Part shown: positions 33,430 to 45,038 of the stretch, piece by piece | Layout of the letters: every line of letters starts with the position of its first letter | Numbering within the stretch: position 1 is the stretch's first letter | Source of the DNA: Ashinkailepas kermadecensis | Lineage: Eukaryota > Arthropoda > Thecostraca > Neolepadidae | Reading direction: 5' to 3' | Length of the DNA: 64,000 nt | Assembly (NCBI GenBank): GCA_034440615.1 | Contig: JAOTOM010004827.1 | Coordinates: 430,557-494,556 of the forward strand | Made by a program: the position numbers and the translations under genes | Notes under the pieces: model-generated | Told to the model about the DNA's origin: nothing | Database searches by the model: none | What the model saw: only the letters and a program-made list of their open reading frames with translations

Positions 33430-34640
33430 CCGAACCGAGGCCCAAGCTAGGTGTTCTGTTCTTTGAACCCGTTGCGTTTTTCTTCGTCTACGGATGTGTT
33501 TTAGGGCTCCGGCCAATTTTTGTTATGGGCCCGGTACATTTGAGACCCCGACTCTTAGAGTTTTGCTGATTTTTTTTTGTGCACCGAAGATATTTTTTGA
33601 GGTGTCTGCGTGTTTTCGAAGAACCCATGTGTTCATTTAGTACCTGGTTTGTGTTCCTTTCTCTGGACCATGGCACCTTTTGAGGACCCATCCTGTTTTT
33701 CAAGCCCCCATACGGTCTCATGGCACCGCGGCGCCATGCGACCGGTGTGTCACCAGTGCACCGGTGTGTGCTCACCAGTGCACCGGTGTGCTTCGAAGGA
33801 CTCCGTTGTGTTTTTAGGGAGCTTCCAGTGTGTTTATTTAGAACTACAACACATGCTTTGAGCCATATCGTTTTTTTGCGAGATTTCGTACGCTTTGGAG
33901 GGCCCAGTGCATTCTCGGTCTCACGTTGTACTCTTATATTTTTGCTGTGTTTATTTGGAGCTCCTGATGCACATCTGTGGGACCCATCACGATTTTGGGG
34001 GCTCCGGTATGATTTTTTATCTGGGTGCTTTTCGGGCGATTTTTTATCTGGTTGCGACTTTTCGGGCTCAGGCGCGTGGTTCTGGAGGACCCGACGCCAG
34101 TTTTCTGGGCTCGACACAATTTTTGGTGACCTTTAATTTTCGAAAGTCTGAGTACCGACCTGATTTTCTGGCCCCCGGCGCCATCTTCGTGTGTGCCGCC
34201 GGGATCTTTCGAGCTCTGGTACTTTTTTTTTTGGAGCGTACGCGATTTCTGAAACCATCTGGTGTCATGTTTTGGACTCCGAAGCGATTTCCCTGGCTCG
34301 GACATTTAATGTTTCAGAATCTCTCTTTATCTTTGAGGGCTCCGGCTTTATTTTTTGTCGGGTACCGATGCAATTCTTTTTTGGGCCACGCTGTGCATAT
34401 TTAAGGCCATCTACGCCAATTTGTCGAAGCTCCGAGGGCAATATTTGATGTCCCGACCATAATGTTTTGGACTACCGACGGGAATTTTTGGTCCCGAGCG
34501 ATATTTTTTTTTGTGTCGGGGGCTCGGCGCGAGTTTGCGGGGCGCGTTGCACGTAACTGGGCTCAGCGCAATTTTTGGTTGGCTCCGGCGCAAATGTTTG
34601 GGGCCGGGGTGAGTTTTTTGGTGCCCGCTGTAGTTATTTA
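33430..34640 (-). repeat. Degenerate ~27-bp satellite array, orientation B
   Basis: Units of the type GGGGCTCCGGCGCGATTTTT recur over 1.2 kb with strong divergence. Their reverse complement matches the array at 11330-11815. Because the period is near 27 bp, long frames (209 codons on minus at 33488-34117, 138 on plus at 33720-34136) stay open with a loose nine-residue repeat; I do not treat these as genes. A local CACCAGTGCACCGGTGTG duplication occurs at about 33750-33790. Confidence 0.72.
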
Positions 34641-34650
34641 GAACCCAATG

Positions 34651-34809
34651 GTGGTGGTTATTGGTTTTATGACACGTCGACCGTTGAGTCATGTAGCGTC
34701 GCCAATCTCTCACGCCGATTGGTCGTTGGCGAAGGGTAGCGACAGGTGAGACTCGAACCCACAATCTTTCGATTGTGAGACGGGCAACCTACCCCTAGAC
34801 TACTCGTCC
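34651..34809 (-). mobile_element. Val-like SINE, copy 2
   Basis: Same head, body and tail as 18775-18933, with several substitutions (for example TTATGACACGTCGACC on the plus strand). The tail on the minus strand is AACCAATAACCACCACC. No target duplication is recognisable. It lies at the border of the satellite array and repeat P. Confidence 0.9.
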
Positions 34810-34839
34810 ACATATAAGGAGGGGGAGGATATAATAAGG

Positions 34840-35235
34840 ATAAGGAGACGGATAAGGAGAGGGAGGGGATAAGGAGGTAAGAAGATCGTTAGAGAAGAAA
34901 AGAGAGGAAGAGATCGCGTCCTCAATAAGGAGACGGAGGGGACACGAGGAGACGTGTCACAACAGGTCGCCGGTAGTGGTGCACCAATGAGCAGAGGAGA
35001 CGCACACCCGAACAGAGCGACGTTACTACTCCGCCCGTTCGTACCGTTGTTCTCCCCATTCCCATAGCCCAATTTCACTTCTTTTTCCTGTCGCAGTCTT
35101 GTCATGGTGGAAATCAACTCAACATGCCGCCGCGGCTGGGGGACCGGCCGACACCAGCCAAGACAAGTCACAGGATTAAGAGGCATACCGAATCACCCGA
35201 CCGGCGGAGAGTTGGCTTTAAGCTGGTTTTTTAAG
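34840..35235 (+). repeat. Dispersed repeat family P, copy 2
   Basis: AAGGAGACGGAGGGGACACG, GACGTGTCACAACAGGTCGC, GTGGTGCACCAATG, CACCCGAACAGAGCGACGTT and CCCATAGCCCAATTTCACTT match copy 1 (31390-32110). The end GAGAGTTGGCTTTAA recalls GAGAGTTGGTTTCAA at about 33059, beyond the inverted-arm element. Confidence 0.65.
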
Positions 35236-35565
35236 TGAGGGGATGTCAGACCTCTTCCAGCTAATAAGTAGGTCCGATGTGACGCATGACGACACAAATG
35301 GGACGATTAACTCACATTCACACACATTAACTCGCATTAGGGCACAATAACTCGCATCTAGGCACTGTTGAAATGTTTGCACATGATGAATTGCACACGA
35401 TGAAATGTTTGCACAGCTTTTCGAGCAGGAAATGTCCACGACGATTTAGACCGGTGGGTAGTGTTGTCGCTGAATGTGAGGTGATGTCCTGTGCTCGTTC
35501 ATATGCTCGCTCCTAGTAGCCACCGGCAGCTGCTCGACTCGACTGTCTTGTGTGTGTCGTGCATG

Positions 35566-35962
35566 GACGGCGTGCTGCCCGACGGACAAGTGAGGTGGTG
35601 TTTGGTGTCACATGACGTCCAGACAAGCCATTATCACAGTCACATCGAAGGCGTGCTGCCCGACAGACAAGTGATGTGGTGTCACGTGGCGTCCAGACAA
35701 GCCATTATCACAGTCACATCGACGGCGTACTGTCCGACAGACAGGTGAGGTGGTGTTTGGTGTCACGTGGTTTCCAGACAAGCCATTATCACCGTCACAT
35801 GGACGGCGTGCTGTCCGACGGACAAGTGAGGTGGTGGCTGGTGTCACGTGGCGTCCAGACAAGCCATCATCACCGTCACATCGACGGCGTGCTGCCCGAC
35901 AGACAGGTGAGGTGGTGTTTGGTATCACATGACGTCCAGACAAGCCATTATCACCATCACAA
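35566..35962 (+). repeat. 81-bp (27-codon) tandem repeat, five units
   Basis: Units start with GACGGCGTGCTGCC at 35566, 35647, 35721, 35802 and 35883, with lengths 81, 74, 81, 81 and 80 bp. Each carries GAGGTGGTGTTTGGTGTCAC and CCAGACAAGCCATTATCAC. As 81 is 27 codons, plus-strand frames are open across units with a repeat of the type GVLPDRQVRWCLVS, and the minus strand is open too (35608-36126). The 74-bp unit breaks the frame, which argues against selection for coding. Confidence 0.92.
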
Positions 35963-37324
35963 CGACGCGCGGCACGCGACCATACGCCTGAACGACTCTG
36001 AATCCCAGCGGAGTGCGTGCGTCGTAAGCGAGCAAACGGCTGCGGTAACATGTCGCTTTGTCTGCCGCTCCAGCCAACTTCATACTTCAGCGTTGCCTCT
36101 TCTGGCTGGTCGAGTGCGGCACACATCTGATCGATAGACGGGCAACGCTCTTGGCTATGCTCGCAGTAAGCGGCCCTTTACGAAGCGCCGTAGGCTATCC
36201 TTGGTCTCTTGCAAACTCGCTTTGCTTTAGGTGAGCGCTGTCGCCTTCTCGTCGAACGCCACGTTTGTTTTCTCAGCTCGCTCTCGCGTGCAAATTGGCT
36301 GCTGCCCCTGCAGATTTGGATCGTGCATGGTCAGCATGACGGCGGCGGATTTCTGTAAGTAAAGGCGGTATGTAGCATTCGGCACTCCTCGGCCAGTATC
36401 CTGACTAGGAATGTTTCAACATGGGTGCACACTAGATGTCTTGGCGGGTAAGATTTGGCAGCCCATACCCACGCGCACCCGAAGGATTGTATCCATCCGC
36501 TACCCAAGAATTTCCCCAAGGTTGGTCCTATGCCTATTCGTGTACCCGCAGAGTTGTCACCAAATGAATTGTACCCAGGGGCGCAGCCAGGATTTGCTTA
36601 AGGGCAAGTCCCGACGAAAAAAAGTAATGTTATGGAGACGGACGGCTTCCGGTGTGCGAAGCCGTTCGAACATCCCTGGTTTTGCGTGTTGCAAACCTCC
36701 AAATTTCGTATTTATGTATTGTATATTTGTTCTTAAACGTCAGAGAGCAGGCCCCCAGGCGCCACCCTTAGTTGTGCTTCCGAATGTACCCATAGTTTAC
36801 ATGTGATGCCTACATAGATTGCATTCATGAGCAAATGTGATTTGTTATGTAACCCGCCACTATGTACATAATGCAGAGTAAGCATACATACAGGACAAAA
36901 GGTGAAGGTGGCTGCAGGTGGTCATGTGTGATAGACACTTGAACACTCCCTGTGGACGGCTAGAATCTGGATGGGACGGATACTATCCACCTCAACCACG
37001 CCCACGTCGGCTTTTCTGGCATGCCAAATCCATGCTACCAAAAGTGTTCTGTAGGCGGTGTAGTATGCTATACTCGTCCAGCATACCTTTGCAAGGAAAT
37101 GGGTTAGAGAATTCTACTATGTATAAGGCATCACTTGCGGTGCACATTCTTCCCATGACTTGCATTCTTCACTAAATATTCATTTTGCTGAGTGATCATA
37201 ATACAGCAGCATACTATATTACATTTGCGTTTAATTTGTGTAACATTGTTGAAAGGTGCATGTCTCAATTTAAAAGTTGCAGAATGGCTAATATTGCTGA
37301 CGGCTGACACACTCACAAACACGT

Positions 37325-37326
<2 letters not shown>
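35963..37326. other. No gene recognised
   Basis: CAGGGGCGCAGCCAGGATTTG at 36578 resembles a hAT-type or other DNA-transposon end without partner. Open frames are short and motif-free. Confidence 0.4.

Positions 37327-37389
<63 letters not shown>
37327..37389. repeat. (TA)n microsatellite, about 31 units
   Basis: Uninterrupted alternation of T and A between TTGTG and TCCCAG. The length is likely variable. Confidence 0.97.
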
Positions 37390-37392
<3 letters not shown>

Positions 37393-38864
37393 AGTGTGGT
37401 CCATTGACTGCACAATCCAGTGGATAGACGTGGGGGACGCGTCTAGGTAAATAATATACGTTTCTGGAAATGCTTCATGAGTGTCAGCCACAAAATGACC
37501 ACACATTCGGCGCAATCATAAACACAACCACACCGAATATTCAGGCATGAATTGACACTGAATCCTCATTTTCCTATAGTTATTCATTGGAACCCGGCTC
37601 CTAGCTAAGTAATTGGTATACTGCTGGAAATCTTTCAGCGAATGTAGCAGTAACCACTGCCGCGTTCACCTCTCTTTAAGGATGCCATAACCGTCAAACC
37701 TGGAATTGGATTGGCAAACAAAACTCAGCCGAGCTTCAACCTAAGCCTACCCGTTGGTGACGGCACCAGGTATGATATGGCGCATGAATGTAGCTTCAAT
37801 GTGGCGTATCTTTCATCGCCCTCGTCAGCGACTACCCTCAGTGCTTCCAAATTATGGAATTTAAGCACACAACGACACTAAACCGTGAGCATGTCCGCAT
37901 CCTCAGTACAAAATATTGTTGCTCATTCAACTCCTGACTGGCCTCTGCCATTTCAGCATAATAAGTAATCAGATAAAAACGCAACCAAAGCTAATTGTCC
38001 TCAGTTTCAGGTCTGTGCTGTTCCGGCACAATGCAAGTCTGAATCTACTAAACCATTTTGTACAAGTCGTATGCGTAGCGTTCCACCTTTCATTTGCATG
38101 CTTGATGACAAAAATCGAAGAATTTCCATTTACATCCGACGCTCAAATTGAAATAAATGTGGATACATTGATGGCCATGTTAGCACGATCACTGTGCCAG
38201 ATTAACTATCGTGTCCCATCTCATTGTGTCCCATTGGCTGTCGGTACGCTGTCAGCTACTGCAGTCAGTCTGATTACATCGCGTGAGATGTGGCATCGTA
38301 TCGATATTCGCATCGCTTGAAAGACCGCATTCCATCGATATCGTATGAGGTTTGCGAAGTCTCGAATCCCTTCCAGTCTCGAATCGTTCAAATGCTGAAT
38401 TGGAAAGACGAGGAGGTTATCGAGTGAAACACACATGCGAACTTAAAACTTCCGATACACATGTGCATTTTCAGAGACGAAGATGCTCATTGCTTTCAAA
38501 AATAGTTTGATGGTTTCTGTACTCTTAGTCTTCCCATCATAACATTAGTACGGTACGGTAGCAATATCTGGAACTGAACCGGATGAGCTACTTCACAACT
38601 AGCTTTCAACTGTCTTTGGTCCCCATACTAATTCGATATGTTTCCTGCTATCGGATGACAAATTGGTGATAATAAACTAAGAACGTCCATGTTTTTACTT
38701 CCTGAACCAAGATGGCCAATTCATCAGCACTTCGAACTACCGGATGGCTGCTACCCGGAGATCGAATCAGTTTCAGAATGCGTACAGCGACCCACCATGC
38801 CTACGAGCCAGCGTTCACTGAACAGTCGGTCTCCATACATTGTTGCTGTTTGTGTAGCTGTACG
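37390..38864. other. No gene recognised
   Basis: The longest open frame is 134 codons (37916-38320) with no recognised domain. At 38275-38345 the words ATCGATATTCGCATCG and CATCGATATCG form short palindromes. Confidence 0.4.
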
Positions 38865-38995
38865 ACGCACCAGCCGAGACAATATGGCGTCGCCTGCCTG
38901 CCACCCTGGCAGGAAGGGCGGACATCGCGGGGCATCGAACCTTGCACATCTGGCTTCCCAGACGTTCAGCTTAACAACTCAGCTACCGACGTCTC
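38865..38995 (-). mobile_element. tRNA-derived SINE, unassigned head
   Basis: On the minus strand GGTAGCTGAGTTGTTAAGC (box A) and AAGGTTCGATGCCCC (box B) form a tRNA-like head. After it come GGCAGGCGACGCCATATTG and GCGTCGTACAGC, which align with the GGCGACGCTACATGAC and GTGTCGTAAAAC blocks of the Val-like SINE body. The 3' end and target duplications are unclear. Confidence 0.5.
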
Positions 38996-41560
38996 TCGCA
39001 GTATCCATCTTCATAGAGCTTTTGCACTAATACCATAAATATGCATTCCAATCGTGGTGTGTGTTTCTACCCCATGTTCAATTGCGCAGAACAGCGCAAT
39101 GACTGCGATGATACTGTGGCTGAGGTTGACATCAAGGTCAAACGAAATCTGACTATGCTGTCAATTATAAGGAATACTTTCGGGTTATCATAGTTCCGAA
39201 GCTGGTGATCCAGAGAAAATAAATTAATCGGCAGTGTCGGTAACAAAAGCATTGTACACATTAGGCACATGTTCTACGCTGTGACCTTTGTTCGGCCCTG
39301 TCATGCTATGTCATTCAATTTGAAGATTAAAACGTTTCTGGTATGTTCTGATTAAGGTCGAATTCCGCAGCGTCTTCAAGAGGGACGTCGCGTGTAGCTG
39401 CCTGTTATCAAAACATCGAAGCACGCGCCGAAGTGTGGATCTTTGCCAACCAAAGCCACTCAGGCATGCTGGACATAGCCTCGTCACGGTTTAGACGGCG
39501 ACTTGTTTTGTGATCGCCCACTCACTATGACCGACTAGGCGCTGTGGTCGGGTATTTGTTGTCTCTATGATGTCTGGGTTTATTTAGTGGGCGGGAACGT
39601 CACTTGAGTGCCATTTCGGTTATTGCTAGTTGAAGCAGATTGTTCTGTGTTCCTGAACTGGATTCAAAAGCTGTTTTGGCAAAGCATGACATCTGGAACA
39701 TTATCCTGACCCCAATCAAAAGACTCAGGCACATACGATCGACAAATAAAAGCGGTTGAAAACCGGCCTCCCCACTCCTCTCAACGCATAATGGGCTTTA
39801 GGAGTACCCCTGGACGGAATTTACATCAGCTAACTGGAATGAATGTTTTCTTGTTGAAAAAAAACTTCCGTATGATAATCAAACGTGTTCCACAAACCAA
39901 CTGCAATCCCACTAAGAAATTAACACGGCTCAAAAACAATCCTAGGAGGCTAAACTTAGGCCCTGATTTATCATCTATATTTGTCTACCAGACAGCGTTA
40001 GTGATAGCAGGGTAAGCATGTGAGCCGTGCCAATCATTATTCAAAGTCAAACAAAAATAATTAACCTATCTCTGTAATAGCAATGTATACGATTGCGGTT
40101 GCCTGGGTACCATGGCCAACTTTGCAAGTCCTTTATATGGAGCAACGTAAAAACTGCCAAGCCACCTAGCCTTGGTTCTTTTTAATGTCTACAGGTTTAA
40201 TTGCAAGATAACATACACATGGTCGCAATGGGCCTAATCACATAAGACCACCGATCCAGCACCACACAGCGCACATGCTTTTGCAACCTATGCGTGACGA
40301 ACTCTCTCCGACAGTAGCTCCCATCCTAACGAAAATTGTGTCCTTTGCCTTTGATCCGGAACGAATATTGCTCCACTTCCAGATATTCCCATACCAGTTT
40401 TAATATTGTGTTTCGTTATGCATGCGTGAGAGTATTTGCTTTGTCAGATGAATTGCTTGGGAGTGATACTTATGTTTATCCTTGTCGGTACAGCTGTCCG
40501 GCGGATTTTTTGCCGAAAACATCTCTAATGCAATTTTTTGTTGTAATTGCAAAAGGCAATTTATCAAGGCAATCAACCTTTTAGGTTCACGCTATAATGC
40601 GTTTGAAGTTGAACACTGCCAGAATTGGTGTTCAAGTGTTCACAACACAGAGCATTTAATACGTTTGTCCGACCCCAGTATTCCATATATCATAAAGCAG
40701 AGGAGACCGGGTCTAGTTCATACAATTTTGGCGAAACTCAAAATAACTCACTTTGGGCGGGTAGCGAAGAGATAGCTGCGGCTACACCAATCATAAACCT
40801 TCCAGTATCATACCCGATAATTTTCGTCGTATCCTCTGGGTTATCCATCAGAGCAAAACATCGCGCAACTACCGGTTCATCAACTTATCCCGCTATATGG
40901 GTAAGTTGCTGCTGACGACGGGGTAAGTTGATAAAATGCAAGCTAAATAAAATAGACTATATATAGGTGGCATTAGTGTACGTCATCTGAAATGTCCATA
41001 TTTCACGCTTACAGTAGTCACTGGCTTGAGTCCGAGCTGACCATATATTTGTAATTTATGGAAGGCGCAGACGGTCATTCCGTATTTGCACCTTTTCCTT
41101 CGTTCCGTGATTTCCATCTGGTGAAAAATGCCCGTAGAAATATTGAATATGGTAATCTTGAAACAGCCTTGACAAACACATTTATACGATAGGCCATTAT
41201 GTGGTTATTTTATTTCATTACCAACCCCAAAAACGTGGATACAGTCTGATTAAGTTGATGCCGGCTGCACCAATTTATCCCGCAGGTTTTCTGGTGCAGG
41301 CCGCAACACGTTATGCAGCATTGCAAACACGGCGTAGCGGCAAACGATTAAAGCATTTCACCACTGCAAAGCTCAGAGAACATGACAATGATAACGTACA
41401 CCTAATCCATTAGGAAGTAAAAAAGCGAAAAAAATATAAATTATGGGCGAAGCACAGACATTTAAATTTTACATTCGCTCCACAAATATGCCACATCGTC
41501 ACGATTCCACAGCCGCGCGTCGGAAGGACTTGCGCTTGTTTTTGCCGCGAGAAGACAGTG
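38996..41560. other. No gene recognised
   Basis: AT-leaning sequence with short open frames only (up to 97 codons at 40482-40775). No repeat family from elsewhere in the window was recognised. Confidence 0.45.
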
Positions 41561-41575
41561 CCAGTAGCAACACGT

Positions 41576-41734
41576 TGGTTGGTTATTGGTTTTTACGACA
41601 CATCGACCGTTGAGTCATATAGCGTCGCCAATCTCACGCCGATTGGCCGCGGGCGAAGAGTAGCGACAGGTGAGACTCGAACCCACAATAGTTCGATTGT
41701 GAGACGAGCAACTTACCCCTAGACTACTCGTCCC
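41576..41734 (-). mobile_element. Val-like SINE, copy 3, with 15-bp target duplication
   Basis: Same structure as 18775-18933. CCAGTAGCAACACGT at 41561-41575 and CCAGTAGCAATACGT at 41735-41749 flank it, a 15-bp duplication with a single mismatch. Box A, the CTCACAA loop and box B are retained. Confidence 0.93.
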
Positions 41735-41749
41735 CCAGTAGCAATACGT

Positions 41750-44700
41750 ATGGAAGCCATGGAAACGAGCTTCATCCTTTGGGAGTAAACGCTGTTGTAT
41801 CAACCATCTCGTGTATCAACTAGACCGGTCTGCCCTACTCTTTGTTAACAATATTATTTTTATGGGAGTATGCATTGCGTCCGTTTTAAGTTAACCCGCG
41901 CGCCACTGGGGTCTGCAGCCGAATGTGTCCCACTGTGATGGAAGGGGGTAGATTCCGCTCCTGCTTAACTTTAAAGTTACGGACTGAATTCGTTGCTTTT
42001 GGCGGCGAGCAACAGAGCTTAACAAGATGGGCTCATATAAGCCGATTATATTGACCTGTAAGCGTTCCAGGTGACGTCACATGCCATTTCAATGATAAAA
42101 AGCTGATGTATTTAGTGAAGTTAAGATTTTAGTCCAACATCATGAACTGAAAGCAGCCCATGGCCGAAATTGGGTAGCCGTCATACGTCTTAGATATTAC
42201 GATAGCCAAGAAAAGCGTGCATGCCTAAATAGGAGTCCAAATCATGGAGGGTCACGTGGTATTCGGAGGTTAAATATGCCTATGTAGTGCACGTTTCTAC
42301 ACCAAGATTTTGCCAGAAATCCGAAAGACTCAGTAATAAACTTATTCCAGCACAAGAGGCGGGGGGGGGGGGGAGGGGAGGCACATTTCCCGCGTTATAA
42401 AAGCAAGTGTGTTGTCGAGTGTGACTATGACCGCTCCCAGAGCATCTTATGGCGTTTTCATGCCAACATGGTTCACGGTATTTTCAAAGGTTATCTTGTC
42501 ATCGTTATTTTAAAAGTTGCCATTCGTCCTGGAGGTGTCTAGTTGCTCTGCTATCTCCCGCGCCGTTCTGGTCCGAGCGCCGCGAGAGACTGGGCGAAAG
42601 TAGAGGGAAGGGGAGGTGGTACTGCTGGGCTCCATACCACAACCACTCCATGACCACAACCGATGTAGCAACAACGTGCGACGCTCAATTTCGTACCATA
42701 CCGAGACAATCGCTGCACATTTGACACGCCGCATATCAGTAGTTTTGAAAGATATTGACTTGAAATTGGCTATGAATATTCACAATCACATACATTCCGG
42801 CTTTTGGACGGTGAACATTTCGAATCAATTCTTTTTTAGATTCACGAATCTTGACAGCCACGTTGCACCAAACAAACTTCTGAGATAGCAGCATTATTGT
42901 GGATTAATTCCGCTGTAACTTGGAGCAAACCAAGTGTTAATATTTTAGTTAATCGATTAATTGCGTTCTTTTCTGTACACTCCATTTCGTTCCAAAGTCG
43001 CTGGAGGTGTCACTATGACGTCACTCGCGCCCGATCCATAGTGAGCTAGAATGTCGTGTTTGACCACAAGCTATGAAAGTTATGTGCGAGCAGGTACTGA
43101 AAGTCTTAAACTGACATGCTGCACGCGTTCGAGTTCAACGAATTCTTTGACATGGGTGGGAAGATTCTGCTCTACCCCAGCGGGGCGAGCGTCAACATCA
43201 GTGGTGGTCAAATGGAGTTGATATGTCAACTCAATTTGGCAGTGGTCAGACATGTATGTATAAATGCCTGACTACTGCAGGGATGTGGATACGTTCAGCT
43301 CTGTTTGACACTTCTCGTGACATTCTTTTTCGTCAATTGGTTTCGGACGACTTTCTAGCAGTTTAAAATATCATCACCTCCCAGCCTTGTGATGCGCGAT
43401 TAGCTTTTCAAAACATTCAGGCTCCTTTACTACCCTAGGCCCCCCTGTCTCAATTTCAACGTCCAAGAGATTGGGATTGATCGTAAGATCGAGCATGCAG
43501 TCACCAGGTGAATGTCGGATGTAAGTGCCACGTCTCCAGCTAAAAGCAATCTTCGGTCACGGACGCTGTGAATATGTTGAATTCACAAACTCCACATTGG
43601 AATCAAACAGACTGTGAACGGACCTGTTTATCTCCAGACTTCTTCTTTGGCTCCCCCATAAAACTTCGTAATTGCTCAGCACTCTCGCCTTCGGTTTGGT
43701 TCAATAGAGACGAGATTAAGCAAGTCTCGACCCAAAATGTGTCATTGATCAGCTTGTCCAAGGTACCTTCATTGTTGTCACAATTGAACATGGTCGTTTC
43801 ATTGTTGATGCAGTGTTGATTGAGCCTGATCACGTGTTTCCGTTTCGCTAGGTCCTCAATATCGATTTTTTTTCTCTCACCCAGATAATTTTATAATGTT
43901 AAAATTATCTGATTGTGCTATGTCATTTGAAACCAACAGACTGATATCCTTGTATTTAGTTTATTATGTAGCCCGTTTAAGTAAATCCCTTTTTCCAGCC
44001 AATGCGGAACTTAACATATTCTTCTCCACCCTCTTCGCAGTCGAGACTAGTGTGGGAAGAACTCATGAAATATATAAGTTGAGACATCATCATCATCTCA
44101 AATTTTATTAAGTATATGCGCCCAAAAGCAATCAGATCTCTTCAGTAAATGGGCACAGACGTTTCTTCCCGATGCTGTATTTGTCTTGCAATTAATTTGC
44201 TCAGCGTTCTCCCGGGGATCATTCGCGAGGTTTATACAAAGTATATTAATCGATTGACTGGGACACTATATATGGTAAGTAGGACAAACAGGCTACACAT
44301 TCACTGCTCTTGCAATCCATATAGCCTGTGATTTCTGTTCCTTAAATTATAGATATAATACCAATTTAAAGTCCGCAAATACTTTAGACAGAGTTCATGT
44401 ATCTGAGAGTTCCGTCTATTATGACTGCCACATCGTATAGGTAGGCAACTTGATACCTTTAGTTCCATGCCATTGATCACTAAATATTGTATCGCGCCAT
44501 GTGCTTAGTTTTTCTTTCATAAGTGGTCATTATTACAATTAATATTCACGCAAATACACATTTTTCCTTGCCCATGTGGGCCACAGCGTTTTGTCTTATT
44601 TTACTTACAAGTATGCTACACAAGGAAACAGTTCATTTCTGGTTACTACAGTTTGTCAACATAGCCTGTGTACTACGAAGAGCTTGGTCATGTGCTTAAA

Positions 44701-44877
44701 TCAAGTTGAGAACACAGCCCTTGTGAATTCTTCCATTTTTAACACTGCTGTGCAGTGTGCATCTATCCCTATCCCGGTAGCTTCACCAAATCCTCCATGA
44801 ATAACTCTGCTCTGTCTAAAACCGGTAGTCTTCATATTGGTTTTCGAAGTAATGCATGCCTTCATCAAACATTGCCT
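41750..44877. other. No gene recognised; G13 tract at 42361-42373
   Basis: Mostly unique sequence. Apart from the poly-G tract there is no repeat or protein motif that I recognise. Open frames do not exceed about 90 codons. Confidence 0.45.
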
Positions 44878-45038
44878 GACTAGGGGTAAGTTGCCCGTCT
44901 CACAATCGAAAGATTGTAGGTTCGAGTCTCACCTGTCGCTACTCTTCGCCCGCGACCAATCGGCGTGAGAGATTGGCGACGCTACATGACTCAACGGTCG
45001 ACGTGTCGTAAAACCAATAATCACCATCACCATCACCT
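44878..45038 (+). mobile_element. Val-like SINE, copy 4, slightly 5' truncated
   Basis: The plus-strand copy starts inside box A (GACTAGGGGTAAG). It keeps CTCACAATCGAAAGATTG, box B GGTTCGAGTCTC, the full body and the tail GTGTCGTAAAACCAATAATC, which ends in an (ATCACC)n stretch. This simple-repeat tail shows the true 3' end of the family. Confidence 0.93.

Noticed and set aside
33488..34404. Open frames of 209, 169 and 138 codons
   Set aside because: They lie within the degenerate ~27-bp satellite and are repetitive in the same period.
35566..35962. CRISPR-like array
   Set aside because: The units are contiguous with no unique spacers, and the genome is eukaryotic.
44878..44950. Functional tRNA gene
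   Set aside because: The 5' part of box A and the acceptor strand are missing, and the same head occurs in three more SINE copies.
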